Shown in pieces: positions 34,026 through 42,928 of a stretch of DNA of 64,000 nt. Source of the DNA: Myxococcus sp. CA023 (GTDB taxonomy: Bacteria; Myxococcota; Myxococcia; Myxococcales; Myxococcaceae); the NCBI RefSeq assembly GCF_010998615.1, contig NZ_JAAEAH010000032.1:25643-89642 (forward strand), read 5' to 3'. The notes below the pieces were generated by a model that was not told the origin of the DNA, searched no databases, and saw nothing but the letters and a program-made list of their open reading frames with translations. The position numbers were made by a program, and so were the translations under genes. How positions within the stretch are numbered: the stretch's first letter is position 1; every line of letters starts with the position of its first letter.

Positions 34026-34409
34026 ATGCTCTGCTTTCGCGTCCTTCGCAATGGCGAGCACCTCACCACCGCGGGGCTGCCGGACTTCGGAGTCCTCCAC
34101 ACCATCCTGTCGTGGGTGCGCCGCCCTGACGACGAGACCAGCGCCATCCCTGAATTCACACTCCACGTGGGCGGCTCTGAAGGTAGGGAGTACCGCGAGC
34201 ACCTGACGTGGTGTGACGCGAACATCCGCGCGGGCGATGTCCTCATCGTGGAGGTGCGTGAGGATTTGGAAGCCGACCCACCGAAGGAGCGCCGCAGCGA
34301 CCCAGAGGCGGGGCTGGACGACGTTTCCCGCCTTCAGTTGCAGAAGACGCGCCTGGAGAAGTTACTCGCTGAGGTGGATGCGGAGTTGCGGGAGCGCGGC
34401 GCGGCGTAG
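34026..34409 (+). CDS. Small protein co-transcribed with the kinase-like gene
   Basis: 127 residues from ATG 34026 with AAGGAG eleven bases upstream. Text such as MLCFRVLRNGEHLTTAGLPDFGVLHTILSW, REHLTWCDANIRAGDVLIVEV and a coiled C-terminus (LQLQKTRLEKLLAEVDAELRE) is protein-like. No family recognised. The 7-bp spacing suggests it serves the kinase-like protein as partner or target. Confidence 0.65.
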   Translation: MLCFRVLRNGEHLTTAGLPDFGVLHTILSWVRRPDDETSAIPEFTLHVGGSEGREYREHLTWCDANIRAGDVLIVEVREDLEADPPKERRSDPEAGLDDVSRLQLQKTRLEKLLAEVDAELRERGAA

Positions 34410-34605
34410 CGGGGTGCCTCCTCCTTCGGACGGGGAGTCGCTCCGTCATCGCCGGGGTCCGCTCGGTTGGGGGCGCGCGTGCTCCGGTGCAGAGCCCCGA
34501 GGTATGGGGCTCTGCCCGCCAGGCCTGCTCCCTGCTCGGAGACGCCGGAGCGCCGGCCGCAAGCAGCCTTGGCGCTGCAAGGGCGGGCGCCCACGGGGCG
34601 CAGCT

Positions 34606-34953
34606 TCAGCGGGCCAGCTCGGTGGTGATGCGGACGAGGGCGTCCAGCTTCGCCGCATCGAGCTTCCGCGCGAGGAAGATAAGCCGGCGCAAGGTGACGT
34701 CGTCGTCCGGACGAGTTGGACTCCCGCTGTTGGGGGACTCGGTGAGCCCCATCATGTCTTCGGGACTAACCATCAACTCGATGCACAACTTCTTCAGCGT
34801 CTCGACGCTGGGAATCATGTGCCCGCGCTCAATCCGGCTGTAGACGGCAGAGGCCAGCCCCACGCGCTCCGCGACTTGGACCTGCGTCAGACTCATCTGC
34901 TCCCGAGCAAGGCGGGCGATGGAGCCCAGGTGCGCTGCAAGCTGTTCGTTCAT
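34606..34953 (-). CDS. XRE-family transcriptional regulator 1
   Basis: 115 residues. SLTQVQVAERVGLASAVYSRIERGHMIPSVETLKKLCIEL (residues 21-60) is a classic Cro/CI helix-turn-helix. The remainder is a short helical dimerisation tail (LRRLIFLARKLDAAKLDALVRI). The upstream region holds two CAAGGGAGTAT direct repeats (34959 and 34988) and a TACCTGA box, likely its operators. Confidence 0.9.
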   Translation of the reverse strand: MNEQLAAHLGSIARLAREQMSLTQVQVAERVGLASAVYSRIERGHMIPSVETLKKLCIELMVSPEDMMGLTESPNSGSPTRPDDDVTLRRLIFLARKLDAAKLDALVRITTELAR

Positions 34954-35000
34954 AGGTACAAGGGAGTATACCTGAATTGCTAGTTGTCAAGGGAGTATCA
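34954..35000. promoter_or_regulatory. Operator-like direct repeats CAAGGGAGTAT
   Basis: CAAGGGAGTAT at 34959-34969 and 34988-34998, 29 bp apart. The first lies inside AGGTACAAGGGAGTATACCT (34954-34973), which has AGGTA/TACCT inverted ends. It lies in the promoter of XRE regulator 1. Confidence 0.6.
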
Positions 35001-35004
35001 TCCA

Positions 35005-35379
35005 TCAGCGCACGTCCGGCAGGAGTTGGATGAGGGCGAGCGCCTGGTGCGCGTCCAACTGGCGCACACGGCGGAGCAGGGCCTCCTTGGCGGCGGTGAC
35101 GACGTCCGGTGGCAGTGAGGCGGGGTAGTCAAGTAACTCGTTGGGAGTGGTGCGGAGCGCGGAGCACAGACGGTACAGCGTCTGGACGCTGGGAAGCATT
35201 CGGCCGCGCTCGATTCGGCTGTAGACGATAGGGGAGATGTCGATGAGCTGGGCCACCTCTGTCTGCTTCAGGCCAGCGCGAAGGCGGGCTGCGCGGAGGG
35301 TGCCGCCGACGATGCTGGGCAAGGGACGGGAGGGCTCCTTCGGAAGGGCGAAGCCACGGGCGTCAGGGTGGATGTACAT
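35005..35379 (-). CDS. XRE-family transcriptional regulator 2
   Basis: 124 residues from ATG 35379; an upstream TTG at 35385 is possible. GLKQTEVAQLIDISPIVYSRIERGRMLPSVQTLYRLCSAL is the helix-turn-helix, close in sequence to regulator 1 (same YSRIERG and PSV-TL). A tail of about 40 residues is helical (LLRRVRQLDAHQALALIQLL). The two regulators are tandem paralogues. This one is divergent from the kinase gene at 35576, with TACCTGATAGTATAG at 35393 between them. Confidence 0.9.
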   Translation of the reverse strand: MYIHPDARGFALPKEPSRPLPSIVGGTLRAARLRAGLKQTEVAQLIDISPIVYSRIERGRMLPSVQTLYRLCSALRTTPNELLDYPASLPPDVVTAAKEALLRRVRQLDAHQALALIQLLPDVR

Positions 35380-35575
35380 TCCCAATCAACTGTACCTGAT
35401 AGTATAGTTTGATTTACCTTGAGATAGGCTTGAAACCCTCTGCGGCTGGTGGCTGGGGGGGATAAGACTTCGCGCGATTTCCCTGGGCTTCTGGTAGCGT
35501 GGGCCGGCGCCGGGGAGGGAGTCGCATGCGCGTGGCCGCAGTCCTGCTGTCCTACAGAGTCTCGAGGAAGTCGCC

Positions 35576-37534
35576 ATGAGGGACAACGGCCCCCCAGCCG
35601 TGCTGTCCCCTGGGGACTCGGTGATGGGCTACACGGTGGTGAGGCAGTTGGACCGAGGTGGCTTCGGCACCGTGTACCTCGCGACGAACGGCGGGCAGCC
35701 CTGCGCGCTGAAGCTCGTGGAGCGGCAGCGCGTGGAGGGGCGGGTGGAGAAGGAAGTCTCCATCCTCTTGCGCTTGACGCACCCGAACGTGGTGGGCATT
35801 CGCGGCTTCACCTACTGGCATGCCGAGGAGCGCGACTTCGCCCTCATCGCAATGGAGTACGTGGAGGGCCGGAAGCTGAGCGCGTGGGTGAAGGATGAGA
35901 ACCCCTGTGCCCGGCGAATTGCGAAGGTGACGCTCGACATGGCGCGGGCGCTGGAGGCCTCGCACGAGGCGGGAGTGGTGCACCGGGACGTGAAGGACGC
36001 CAACGTCATGGTGCGTGACGCGGACGGCCTGGCGGTGCTGGTGGACTACGGGATTGGGGACTACAAGGGCGCCCCCGGCGTCACCCAGTCCATGCTGCCG
36101 CCCGGGACGATGGAGTACCGGCCCCCCGAGGCCTGGGCCTTCATGAGGAAGCACCTGGGCCAGCAGTCGGGCGCCCGCTACGTGTCCGTCCCCTCGGACG
36201 ACATGTGGGCCCTGGGCACTGTCCTCTACCGCCTCCTCACGGCGAGGCTGCCCTTCGACGCGGGGACGGACGCGGAGTACGTCGAGGGCGTCATGGGCAA
36301 GTCGCCTGTGCCCCCTCACCTCGTCAACCGCTTCGTCCCGGAGCGGCTGAGTCAGCTGTGCATGCGGTTGTTGGAAAAGGAGCCTGCTGCACGTCCCACC
36401 GCGAGCGCTGTCTGTGCGGCCCTGGAGGAGCTGCTGCCCGGGGCAGAAGGCGAGGCGTGGGACACCCCCTTGTTCGACACGTATGGCCCTAACTCGGCCA
36501 CCACGGAGAATGAGGGCAAGGTGAATGGGTTCGCTCGGTGGGCGAAGCGGCCCCTGCGTCAGATGCGTCGTGGCAAGGCGCCGGGGCCGGAGCTGCCGGA
36601 AGTCCCAGGCGAAGGCAGGCCCGCGGCATTGCCGCCCGAGGCCCCGCTGGCGCCTGCGGCCACGTGGCCCGTGGAGACGCAGGTGCTGGGCTTGGCGCAT
36701 GAGGCGGGGGTGGGAGCGGAAGCTGCAATGGAGGCGGAAGCCGCGCAAGCGGCGCTCGTGGGCCCCGTCGTCGAAGTGAGACGGCGCTCCCTCTTCGCTC
36801 GCATCAGGAAAGGGCGGCTGCTGGGCGCTGGGCTGCTGGCCATGGCCCTCGCGTCTGGGGCGTACCTCTCACAGCGGACGGCTTCGCCGCAGCCGCAGGC
36901 CGGCCCCGGCCAAGAAGTAGCGACATATGCCAAGAAACCTCAAGCTGCCCCGGCCGCAGCTCCCATCGGGCCGGAGGCAACACCTGCGGCCGTCGCGCCC
37001 CCTGCGACGCTTCCCGAGGTGACTGCAACCGTGACGACCCCCCAGAACGACACCGCTTCCTCCCAGCCAGTGCCTGCGAAGAAGGCCGCGAGGAGCGTCC
37101 GCACTGCCCTGGCGGCGACGGCCCTCTGCGGCGCGCTGGCCTGCTCTGGTCCCCAGGTGCGCCCGGCTCCGGACCCTGAACCGTGCCCGGCAGGCGCCAC
37201 CAAGGGCATGAAGAAGCTCGGCATGGAGATTGGGGACGATGCGGGGGCGAGCTTCGTCAGGGGAGAAGAAAAGCCCGTAACGGTGAGGGAAGGCACTGCG
37301 CAGATCATCCTTGGCTCGGACAAGGCCACCTTGTCTGGGCGGCTCGTTATTGCCGACCGCGTCTATGTCCGACTGACTCGAGCGCGATTTCGCGGAGAGA
37401 GCTTTCCCGTGTGCTTGGAGGTGCTGGACAGCTCAGGCAACCGCGGGCTGGCGATAAAGGACGGAGGAGGGGAGTCCGGAAAAGCTCGCGTGTTCTCTGC
37501 CGTTTCCGTCAAGGCAGTGAGTGAGTTTGAGTGA
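35576..37534 (+). CDS. Membrane serine/threonine protein kinase
   Basis: 652 residues from ATG 35576 with GAGGAAG six bases upstream. Kinase domain 15-285: Gly loop RGGFGTVYLA, Lys in CALKLVE, THPNVVGIRGF, IAMEYVEG, active HRDVKDANVMV, activation segment starting DYG (DFG variant), GTMEYRPPEAW and SDDMWALGTVLYRLL. After a Pro/Ala linker come a transmembrane helix (LLGAGLLAMALASGAYL, about 422-438) and a second hydrophobic segment with a lipobox-like LACSG. C-terminal about 120 residues form an extracytoplasmic beta-rich domain. It is followed by a DUF2381 gene, a frequent pairing in Myxococcus. Confidence 0.9.
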   Translation: MRDNGPPAVLSPGDSVMGYTVVRQLDRGGFGTVYLATNGGQPCALKLVERQRVEGRVEKEVSILLRLTHPNVVGIRGFTYWHAEERDFALIAMEYVEGRKLSAWVKDENPCARRIAKVTLDMARALEASHEAGVVHRDVKDANVMVRDADGLAVLVDYGIGDYKGAPGVTQSMLPPGTMEYRPPEAWAFMRKHLGQQSGARYVSVPSDDMWALGTVLYRLLTARLPFDAGTDAEYVEGVMGKSPVPPHLVNRFVPERLSQLCMRLLEKEPAARPTASAVCAALEELLPGAEGEAWDTPLFDTYGPNSATTENEGKVNGFARWAKRPLRQMRRGKAPGPELPEVPGEGRPAALPPEAPLAPAATWPVETQVLGLAHEAGVGAEAAMEAEAAQAALVGPVVEVRRRSLFARIRKGRLLGAGLLAMALASGAYLSQRTASPQPQAGPGQEVATYAKKPQAAPAAAPIGPEATPAAVAPPATLPEVTATVTTPQNDTASSQPVPAKKAARSVRTALAATALCGALACSGPQVRPAPDPEPCPAGATKGMKKLGMEIGDDAGASFVRGEEKPVTVREGTAQIILGSDKATLSGRLVIADRVYVRLTRARFRGESFPVCLEVLDSSGNRGLAIKDGGGESGKARVFSAVSVKAVSEFE

Positions 37535-37607
37535 GGTGTCGCTGTTGGGCAGGCGCTCGTGAGTCGCCAGCGGTGCCGCCGCTGGCTTGGTCCAGGAGAA
37601 ACGTCGA

Positions 37608-38528
37608 GTGCATCATTCCGTGTCGGCCGTGCTGCTTTTCCTCCTTCTCGCAGGAGAGGGGACGGCCCTAGCGCAGTCGCCCGCATCCACCGTGGGGCTG
37701 AGCCTTCGCCGAATCGAGCTGGTCTCGGATGATGCTGAGCCAGCAGTTGAAGTGGCGGTGAGCCCAGGGCTTTCGACGGTGTTCCTCTTTGATTCGGAGG
37801 TGAGTCGAGAGGGGCTGACGCTCGAGGGACGCGAGCGCTTCGTGATGGTGGACGCTGGGCTCACTACCTTGCGCCTGATTCCGTCAGAGAAAATCTCGGC
37901 GGGAGAGCGGCTCAAGTTAACGGTGCGCTTTCAGGATGGCGCGGCCCCGGCAAGTGCGACGTTTGTCTTGGTCGCGCACCCCGCACGGTCGGAGGCGCAG
38001 GTCGAAGTCTATCGACGCAAAAGGAGCGTCGAGACGTACCAGGAGGAAGTCCGTCAGGCACGCATCGAAGCTGAGAAGTGCAAAGAGGAGAATGAGCGTC
38101 TGCGCGCGGAGCGAAGTGCTCCTGATGGGCTGACGGGACTCATCTCGACAGCAGTCCTTAGCAAGCGAGGCGTTGACTTCCGCGACCTGGCCGAGGGGGT
38201 GACCCAGGCCCCAGGAGGGGCCGCAGCCAAGCAGTATGTCTATGCATATCGCGCAGCCCGCAGGGTAGCTGTTGAGGTCACCCTCAAGTCAGGCGGGGAC
38301 GCCCAACCATGGACAGCAGTGGGGGCGATGCTCAGGGGCAAGGCCAACGAGGAGCTGAAGGTGCTTCAAGTATGGCAGTCGGGCCCCATCGCACCGGGAG
38401 CGGATACCCAGCGCGTAGTGGTAGAGGCTGAGGCAGCATCCGAGTCTCCTCGAGGACCCTTCACGCTGAAGCTCTGGGATGCGGACGGGCGCCGCACCGT
38501 CACGTTGGGCAACGTCACCTTTCCTTAG
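37608..38528 (+). CDS. DUF2381 family secreted protein
   Basis: 306 residues from GTG 37608 with AGGAGA seven bases upstream. Signal peptide VSAVLLFLLLAGEGTALAQ, then the DUF2381 layout: RRIELVSDDAEPAVEVAVSPGLSTVFLFDSEV, FVMVDAGLTTLRLIPSEKISAGERLKLTVRF, a coiled segment (SVETYQEEVRQARIEAEKCKEENERLRAE) and a C-terminal beta domain (VAVEVTLKSGG, VVVEAEAASESPRGPFTLKLWD). This Myxococcus-specific family often neighbours kinases like the one upstream. The molecular function is not known. A small hairpin (37566-37586) precedes the gene. Confidence 0.9.
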   Translation: MHHSVSAVLLFLLLAGEGTALAQSPASTVGLSLRRIELVSDDAEPAVEVAVSPGLSTVFLFDSEVSREGLTLEGRERFVMVDAGLTTLRLIPSEKISAGERLKLTVRFQDGAAPASATFVLVAHPARSEAQVEVYRRKRSVETYQEEVRQARIEAEKCKEENERLRAERSAPDGLTGLISTAVLSKRGVDFRDLAEGVTQAPGGAAAKQYVYAYRAARRVAVEVTLKSGGDAQPWTAVGAMLRGKANEELKVLQVWQSGPIAPGADTQRVVVEAEAASESPRGPFTLKLWDADGRRTVTLGNVTFP

Positions 38529-38605
38529 CCCTGCGAGCACTACCTCCAAACCCTTTCGTGGGTTTCCGGCATCGGGGGCTTGTGCCGAATACCAATCTGG
38601 GGTCC

Positions 38606-38635
38606 AATGGACTATACCTATTGGTCTAGTCCATT
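38606..38635. repeat. 30-bp palindrome AATGGACTATACC-TATT-GGTCTAGTCCATT
   Basis: 12 of 13 bases pair. Size and symmetry suit an operator for a dimeric regulator such as the XRE pair or a recombinase crossover site. Confidence 0.75.
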
Positions 38636-38943
38636 CTGGCGTGCCCTGGAGGGCGATGTGTTCCCCACTGTGCTGGAGTGCATGCGCGCGGCTGCGCGCT
38701 TCCTTGGTGGCTGCGGAGAGCGCCCGGAGGGCGACGCGCTTGATCCACCTTCCTAACTCCGCATCGAAGTAGGCGTTGGGCTCTCGCGCTGCGCAGAGGA
38801 CCTCCCGCACTTGTCATGTGAGGCACGTGTGGACGGTCATCGTGCGCCGAGATGCCGTCTGCGCTTCGTTGGGCCGCATGCCTGACGGGCGCTGAGGAGC
38901 CCTTCCTCAGTCATCCCTATTCGCGTTTGGAGTCATGGTCGGC

Positions 38944-39031
38944 GCCGGGCTTCCGGGCGCCGAGACGTGACGCGTCTGTCCGCTGTCGGGTCGGGCCGGG
39001 CTTCCTGGCGCCGAGACGTGACACGTCTGCC
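38944..39031. repeat. Two 37-bp direct repeats, period 51 bp
   Basis: 38944-38980 and 38995-39031 agree at 34 of 37 positions. Each carries an inverted AGACGTG/CACGTCT core (second copy perfect). They look like tandem binding sites upstream of the SitBAI-type operon. Confidence 0.7.
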
Positions 39032-39165
39032 TATTGCTTGGCCCAGTCGGCCTGCCGACGGCTCCCGCAATGCAATGCATTCACCCCGCAGTCCGGCGCC
39101 CTGCCGGACTGAACGGGAGGCCTCTGTCCATTGCCCCTCCTTCGGGGCCTTCACAGGAGACGTCG

Positions 39166-40602
39166 ATGTTCATGCGCTGGGTCGTCGTGTTGCTGCTGGT
39201 GGTTCCCGGAGCGGGGTGGGCGGAGGAGATTGTCTATCCTGATGACTACGTGGCCGAAGAGGAAGTCGACCCTGTCGAGGCAGATGGGGATGCGCTGCTC
39301 GAGCCTTCCATGGACGAGGGTAATGCCCTGGTCGAGGAGGCGCCGGCCACGTCCGGCTTGGGCTCTGGCTGGGCGAACCGGCTGAGCCTGGAGACCACGA
39401 CGTGGGCACTGCTGCCTCGGAGAGGGGCCGGAAGGGACGAAGGCTTCCTGCAGGTGCATCCGCGGCTGGAGTTCGTCAAGCCGGGCTTTCTCCAAGTCGA
39501 ACTGGGCGCTCCGGTGCGCCTGCGCATGTGGGGCGGGGAGGCGGGGGGCAGTCTGGTGCGCAAAGAGGACTGGGACGAGCTCTCCGACTGGGGCCAGGTG
39601 GTGCAGAACCTGATGGTGGGAGGCGACGCGCCGAACTTCGTGTGGGTGGGCGCCCTGGAGTCGTACACGCTGCTGTCCGGGCACCTGGTGCGCCGCTACA
39701 ACAACCGGGGCAACCCCAACTACAACCCAGCCGGTGCGGTGGTGACGGGGATGCTGAGGCCCCTCTACGTCGAGGCCTTCGCCTCGGACGTGCTGGGCGC
39801 GCGGCTGATGGGGGCGGAAGTCGTCCTGGACGTGCAGCACATCCTCATGGGCCGCCAGCCGTACCCCATGAAATACGCCCTGTCGCTGTCGGCGGTGCAC
39901 GACTGGGGCAAGGCGGGAGGGGTGTCGGAGCCGATGACGCTGGCCCACCTCGACGGGACGGCCATCCTCGTGAGCCGTCGCAAAGGGCAAGGGGGCTTCG
40001 AGCTGCAGGCGAACGCGGGCTGGGGCGGGCGTCCCGGAGAGGGCGGCGCGTGGGGCGCGGTGGCGGGACTGGGTGCGGAGTACATGTCCTCGACGGTGGA
40101 CATGCGCGCGCGCCTGGAGGGCCGCCTTCAGCGTGGAGGCTTCCGTCAGGGCGCCTTCGGCCCGGACTACGAGCTGGCGCGCTTCCAGGTGGCGGGCCCG
40201 ACTGCCCTGCCGCAGGCGGACGCGCCGTTTCCGGATGGGTACTCGGCCCACGGCGAGCTGATTGTGAGCTGGGACGCGGAGAGTCTGGGCGTGCTGGGGC
40301 AGCGCCACTTCCGACTGTCGATGGGCGCCGAGGTGTTCAACTGGGGCCGGGTGGACGTGGACGGCCGGCTGGAGACGCAGCTCTTCCACCGCAACCTCTC
40401 GGTGGGCGTGGGCGGCCTGGCGGTGGGCGCGGGCCAGCCAGGAGCGCGCTACCTCGCCTCGGGTGACGCGCGGTGGCGCTTCCTGGGCGGGAAGCTGTAC
40501 GCGGTGGGGCAGGGGGGCACGCTGCTGTTCCCGACGGCGGAAGGGTCGCTGCGGCCAGGCGCCTTCGCCTCCGTGGGACTGGGGGTGGACAATGCGCGCT
40601 GA
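39166..40602 (+). CDS. SitB-like outer-membrane/periplasmic protein of a SitBAI cassette
   Basis: 478 residues from ATG 39166 with AGGAGA six bases upstream. Signal peptide MFMRWVVVLLLVVPGAGWAEE, then an acidic stretch, then repeated amphipathic strands with many Gly and aromatic residues (GFLQVHPRLEFVKPGFLQVELGAP, AGLGAEYMSSTVDMRARLEGRLQ, HFRLSMGAEVFNWGRVDVDGRLE), suggesting a beta-barrel or beta-solenoid. Its stop overlaps the start of the toxin gene by 11 bp. In Myxococcus, sitB precedes lipoprotein toxin sitA and immunity sitI; order and character match. Assigned from organisation and type, not from alignment. Confidence 0.75.
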   Translation: MFMRWVVVLLLVVPGAGWAEEIVYPDDYVAEEEVDPVEADGDALLEPSMDEGNALVEEAPATSGLGSGWANRLSLETTTWALLPRRGAGRDEGFLQVHPRLEFVKPGFLQVELGAPVRLRMWGGEAGGSLVRKEDWDELSDWGQVVQNLMVGGDAPNFVWVGALESYTLLSGHLVRRYNNRGNPNYNPAGAVVTGMLRPLYVEAFASDVLGARLMGAEVVLDVQHILMGRQPYPMKYALSLSAVHDWGKAGGVSEPMTLAHLDGTAILVSRRKGQGGFELQANAGWGGRPGEGGAWGAVAGLGAEYMSSTVDMRARLEGRLQRGGFRQGAFGPDYELARFQVAGPTALPQADAPFPDGYSAHGELIVSWDAESLGVLGQRHFRLSMGAEVFNWGRVDVDGRLETQLFHRNLSVGVGGLAVGAGQPGARYLASGDARWRFLGGKLYAVGQGGTLLFPTAEGSLRPGAFASVGLGVDNAR

Positions 40603-42928
40603 GCGGCCTTGGTGCGGCGGGTTTGGCGCGGCGCTGCTGGTGGCCCTCCTGGCCTCCGGGTGCGCCTCGTTGCCGGCGAGGCCGGGGCCGGCGGGCCGTG
40701 GGGCCATCCTGGCCTTCAGTCCCCTCTCCGTGCCCTCCCAGGCGGCGAGGAGCGCGGCGACGGGTGTGTACCAGGGGGATGCGTCGGACTCCGCGGATGG
40801 GACGCCAGAGCCAGGGCCGATGGGCTTTCGACGTGGAGTCATCGGCAGGGCCCTCAACGAGGAGGGCGCGCGCGGCTCGAACGGCGGGGGCGGGGCCTTC
40901 GCTTGTGGCGGCAAGGCTTTGCCCTCGGGCTGGCCCCGCCTGACTCAAAGCCGCGAAGTGCTGGCGCCCTTCCTGGCGTGTACCTCGCCTGCGGAGTTCG
41001 TTGCCATGCAGCGTGGGGTGGACATGGCCGCGCTGGTGCAGTCCCTCTCTCCCTGGGACGCGGTCCGCCTGGGCGCCTTGGGGCCTCTGGACGAGCACGC
41101 CTCGGAAGTCCTCAGTCGCAAGCGCGCGGACTTCATCGTCGCGTCCGTGGAGAGGTACGGCGTGCCGTACGCCGAGGTGTTCACCCTCTTCGTCTTCCAC
41201 GCATCCTTCGACGACGAACTGCGCGAGGTAGTGCAGCGGCTGGCCCGCGACAAACAGTTGGAAGACACACTGGGCGCCATGGCCTCTGTCCGCGAGGAGT
41301 TGAAGCGGCGGGGCCTGAAGCTGGAAGGCTTCCCGGAGCGGGGAGAGAGAGCTCGCGACGTGCTGCGCGGGCTGGGGCGAGCGGGTCGGGACATGCTCTC
41401 CAGCAGCCTGGTGAGTGGTGAGGCCCGGTACACGGAACTCATGGCGAGGCGTCAGCACATGCCGTCGCCCTACCAATTTGCCATCGAAGAGGTGGAGAAG
41501 GCCCTGCTGGAGAGGCACTACTCGCCGGGAAGTGTCTCGGCGGGAGCCTTTGACTCCCTCACCTTCGGTGTGCCGGTGGGCTTCTACCACCTGGCGGTGG
41601 GGACGGGGCACGGGGCGTATTCGCTGGCGCAAGGCAAGTACGAGCAGGCCACGCGCGAGCTTGCGCCGGCCGCGCTGGCGGTAGCGGTGTACGCCGGGGG
41701 GAAGGGTGCGCGGGCCCTGGTGGAGTCACGCGGAGGGCTGAGGCGACTCCAGATGCCGGCGCTCGACGTGGCCGGTATGAAGGCGCTGCTGGCGCGCCTG
41801 GAGGAGCAGGTCGGCATCAACGCCGCGCGCGATTTGTTGCGCTACCTCCAGGCGAGCCGCGAGGGGGCCCTGCTGGCCGCTGAGTGGGGGGAGGCGGGAC
41901 TGCTGGCGCTGTACGAGGCCCGCGGAAACCCCGCGAAGGCGCAGGCCGTGCTGATGGAGACGGCGAGCCGCGAGGCCGCCCAGGCCGTGGCCACGAGGGG
42001 CTCTGCGGGGAAGCGGCCCGTCAACCTGGACCTCTTCGAGCAGAACGCCGAGGTGTCCGCCGCGGAGTCGCAGGCGGCCAGCCGCGAGTCCTCCAAAGCT
42101 GCAACGACGAGGGAAGGGGCGAATCGCGAGCCCGCCCGGTCATCGGCGAAAAGGCAGCAGTTCGACAACCTGGACCTCTTCGCCCAGGACGCCAAGGTAG
42201 GCGCTGCTGAGGCCGCGAAGGCGAAGCTGTTCCTGGCGGAACTGGAGTCCCAGGGGCCCCGTCTCCCGAAGGACGCGAAGCTGCTGAAGCAGATGGCCCC
42301 GAAGCTGGAGGCGCCGCCGCCGGGAGTCGAGAAGGGGGCGCCGCTCTGGCAGGAGTACGTCGCCTACCGCAAGAGGAGGCTGAAGGAGATTCAGGACGGC
42401 GACGCCGTCAAGGGCCCCCTGAAGTGGGAGGGCTACGAAGGGATGCGCGCCTACTATGCTCGGGGCATGGCCTTCGAGAGGACCATGGTCGCCATCCTGG
42501 AGGCGGACGCTGCGCTGCCCCGCTCACAGCGGCGCTGGCTCGGCGACTTCGAGCAGCCGCGCATCGAGACGCACGTGGGCGTGTCGAAGGTGGACTTCCG
42601 GTATGCCGACGTCCTTGTCATCGAGGAGCGCCCTCCAGCGGGCCAGTCGCCCCGGGTGGAGACGTTCAGCTTCAAGAGCCGGAACCTCAGCATCCTGAAA
42701 AAGGAGGACTTGGAAGTGCAGGTGAATACGGATGCGAGCAATGCGACGAGGTACTACGGTGGGTCGCTAAAAATTCTTCGGGACGGTATGCGACAGCAAG
42801 CGACTGTGAAGCGGGTGCGCCTTGTCTACGAGGGCGAAAAGCTTCTGCCTAAAGATCGGGAAATGCTGGTCAATGCGGTCGATGCGGCACAGGAGAGAAT
42901 CAAGGGCGTGGAGGTGCTGTTTCAATGA
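40592..42928 (+). CDS. SitA-like lipoprotein toxin with C-terminal nuclease-fold domain
   Basis: 778 residues from ATG 40592. Lipoprotein signal GAALLVALLASGC (Cys near residue 24). The body is helical, with a hydrophobic central segment and two linker repeats NLDLFEQNAEVSAAES / NLDLFAQDAKVGAAEA (about 490 and 540). The C-terminal 150 residues form a distinct domain with YYARGMAFERTMVAILEADA, KVDFRYADVLVIEE and ETFSFKSRNLS, consistent with a restriction-endonuclease-like fold (E...D...K). SitA toxins of M. xanthus pass between cells by outer-membrane exchange through TraA/TraB. The stop overlaps the immunity gene (ATGA). Confidence 0.8.
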   Translation: MRAERPWCGGFGAALLVALLASGCASLPARPGPAGRGAILAFSPLSVPSQAARSAATGVYQGDASDSADGTPEPGPMGFRRGVIGRALNEEGARGSNGGGGAFACGGKALPSGWPRLTQSREVLAPFLACTSPAEFVAMQRGVDMAALVQSLSPWDAVRLGALGPLDEHASEVLSRKRADFIVASVERYGVPYAEVFTLFVFHASFDDELREVVQRLARDKQLEDTLGAMASVREELKRRGLKLEGFPERGERARDVLRGLGRAGRDMLSSSLVSGEARYTELMARRQHMPSPYQFAIEEVEKALLERHYSPGSVSAGAFDSLTFGVPVGFYHLAVGTGHGAYSLAQGKYEQATRELAPAALAVAVYAGGKGARALVESRGGLRRLQMPALDVAGMKALLARLEEQVGINAARDLLRYLQASREGALLAAEWGEAGLLALYEARGNPAKAQAVLMETASREAAQAVATRGSAGKRPVNLDLFEQNAEVSAAESQAASRESSKAATTREGANREPARSSAKRQQFDNLDLFAQDAKVGAAEAAKAKLFLAELESQGPRLPKDAKLLKQMAPKLEAPPPGVEKGAPLWQEYVAYRKRRLKEIQDGDAVKGPLKWEGYEGMRAYYARGMAFERTMVAILEADAALPRSQRRWLGDFEQPRIETHVGVSKVDFRYADVLVIEERPPAGQSPRVETFSFKSRNLSILKKEDLEVQVNTDASNATRYYGGSLKILRDGMRQQATVKRVRLVYEGEKLLPKDREMLVNAVDAAQERIKGVEVLFQ

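Larger units (their letters stand above)
38529..39165. other. Intergenic stretch with palindrome and 37-bp direct repeats
   Basis: No gene. Holds a 30-bp near-perfect palindrome (38606-38635) and two 37-bp direct repeats (38944-38980 and 38995-39031), each with an AGACGTGACRCGTCT core, and then the promoter region of the SitB-like gene. Confidence 0.5.

Noticed and set aside
39151..41632. Long leftward frames opposite the SitB-like and SitA-like genes
   Set aside because: His/Arg/Pro-rich text typical of antisense GC-rich frames; the sense strand has signal peptides and overlapping starts.
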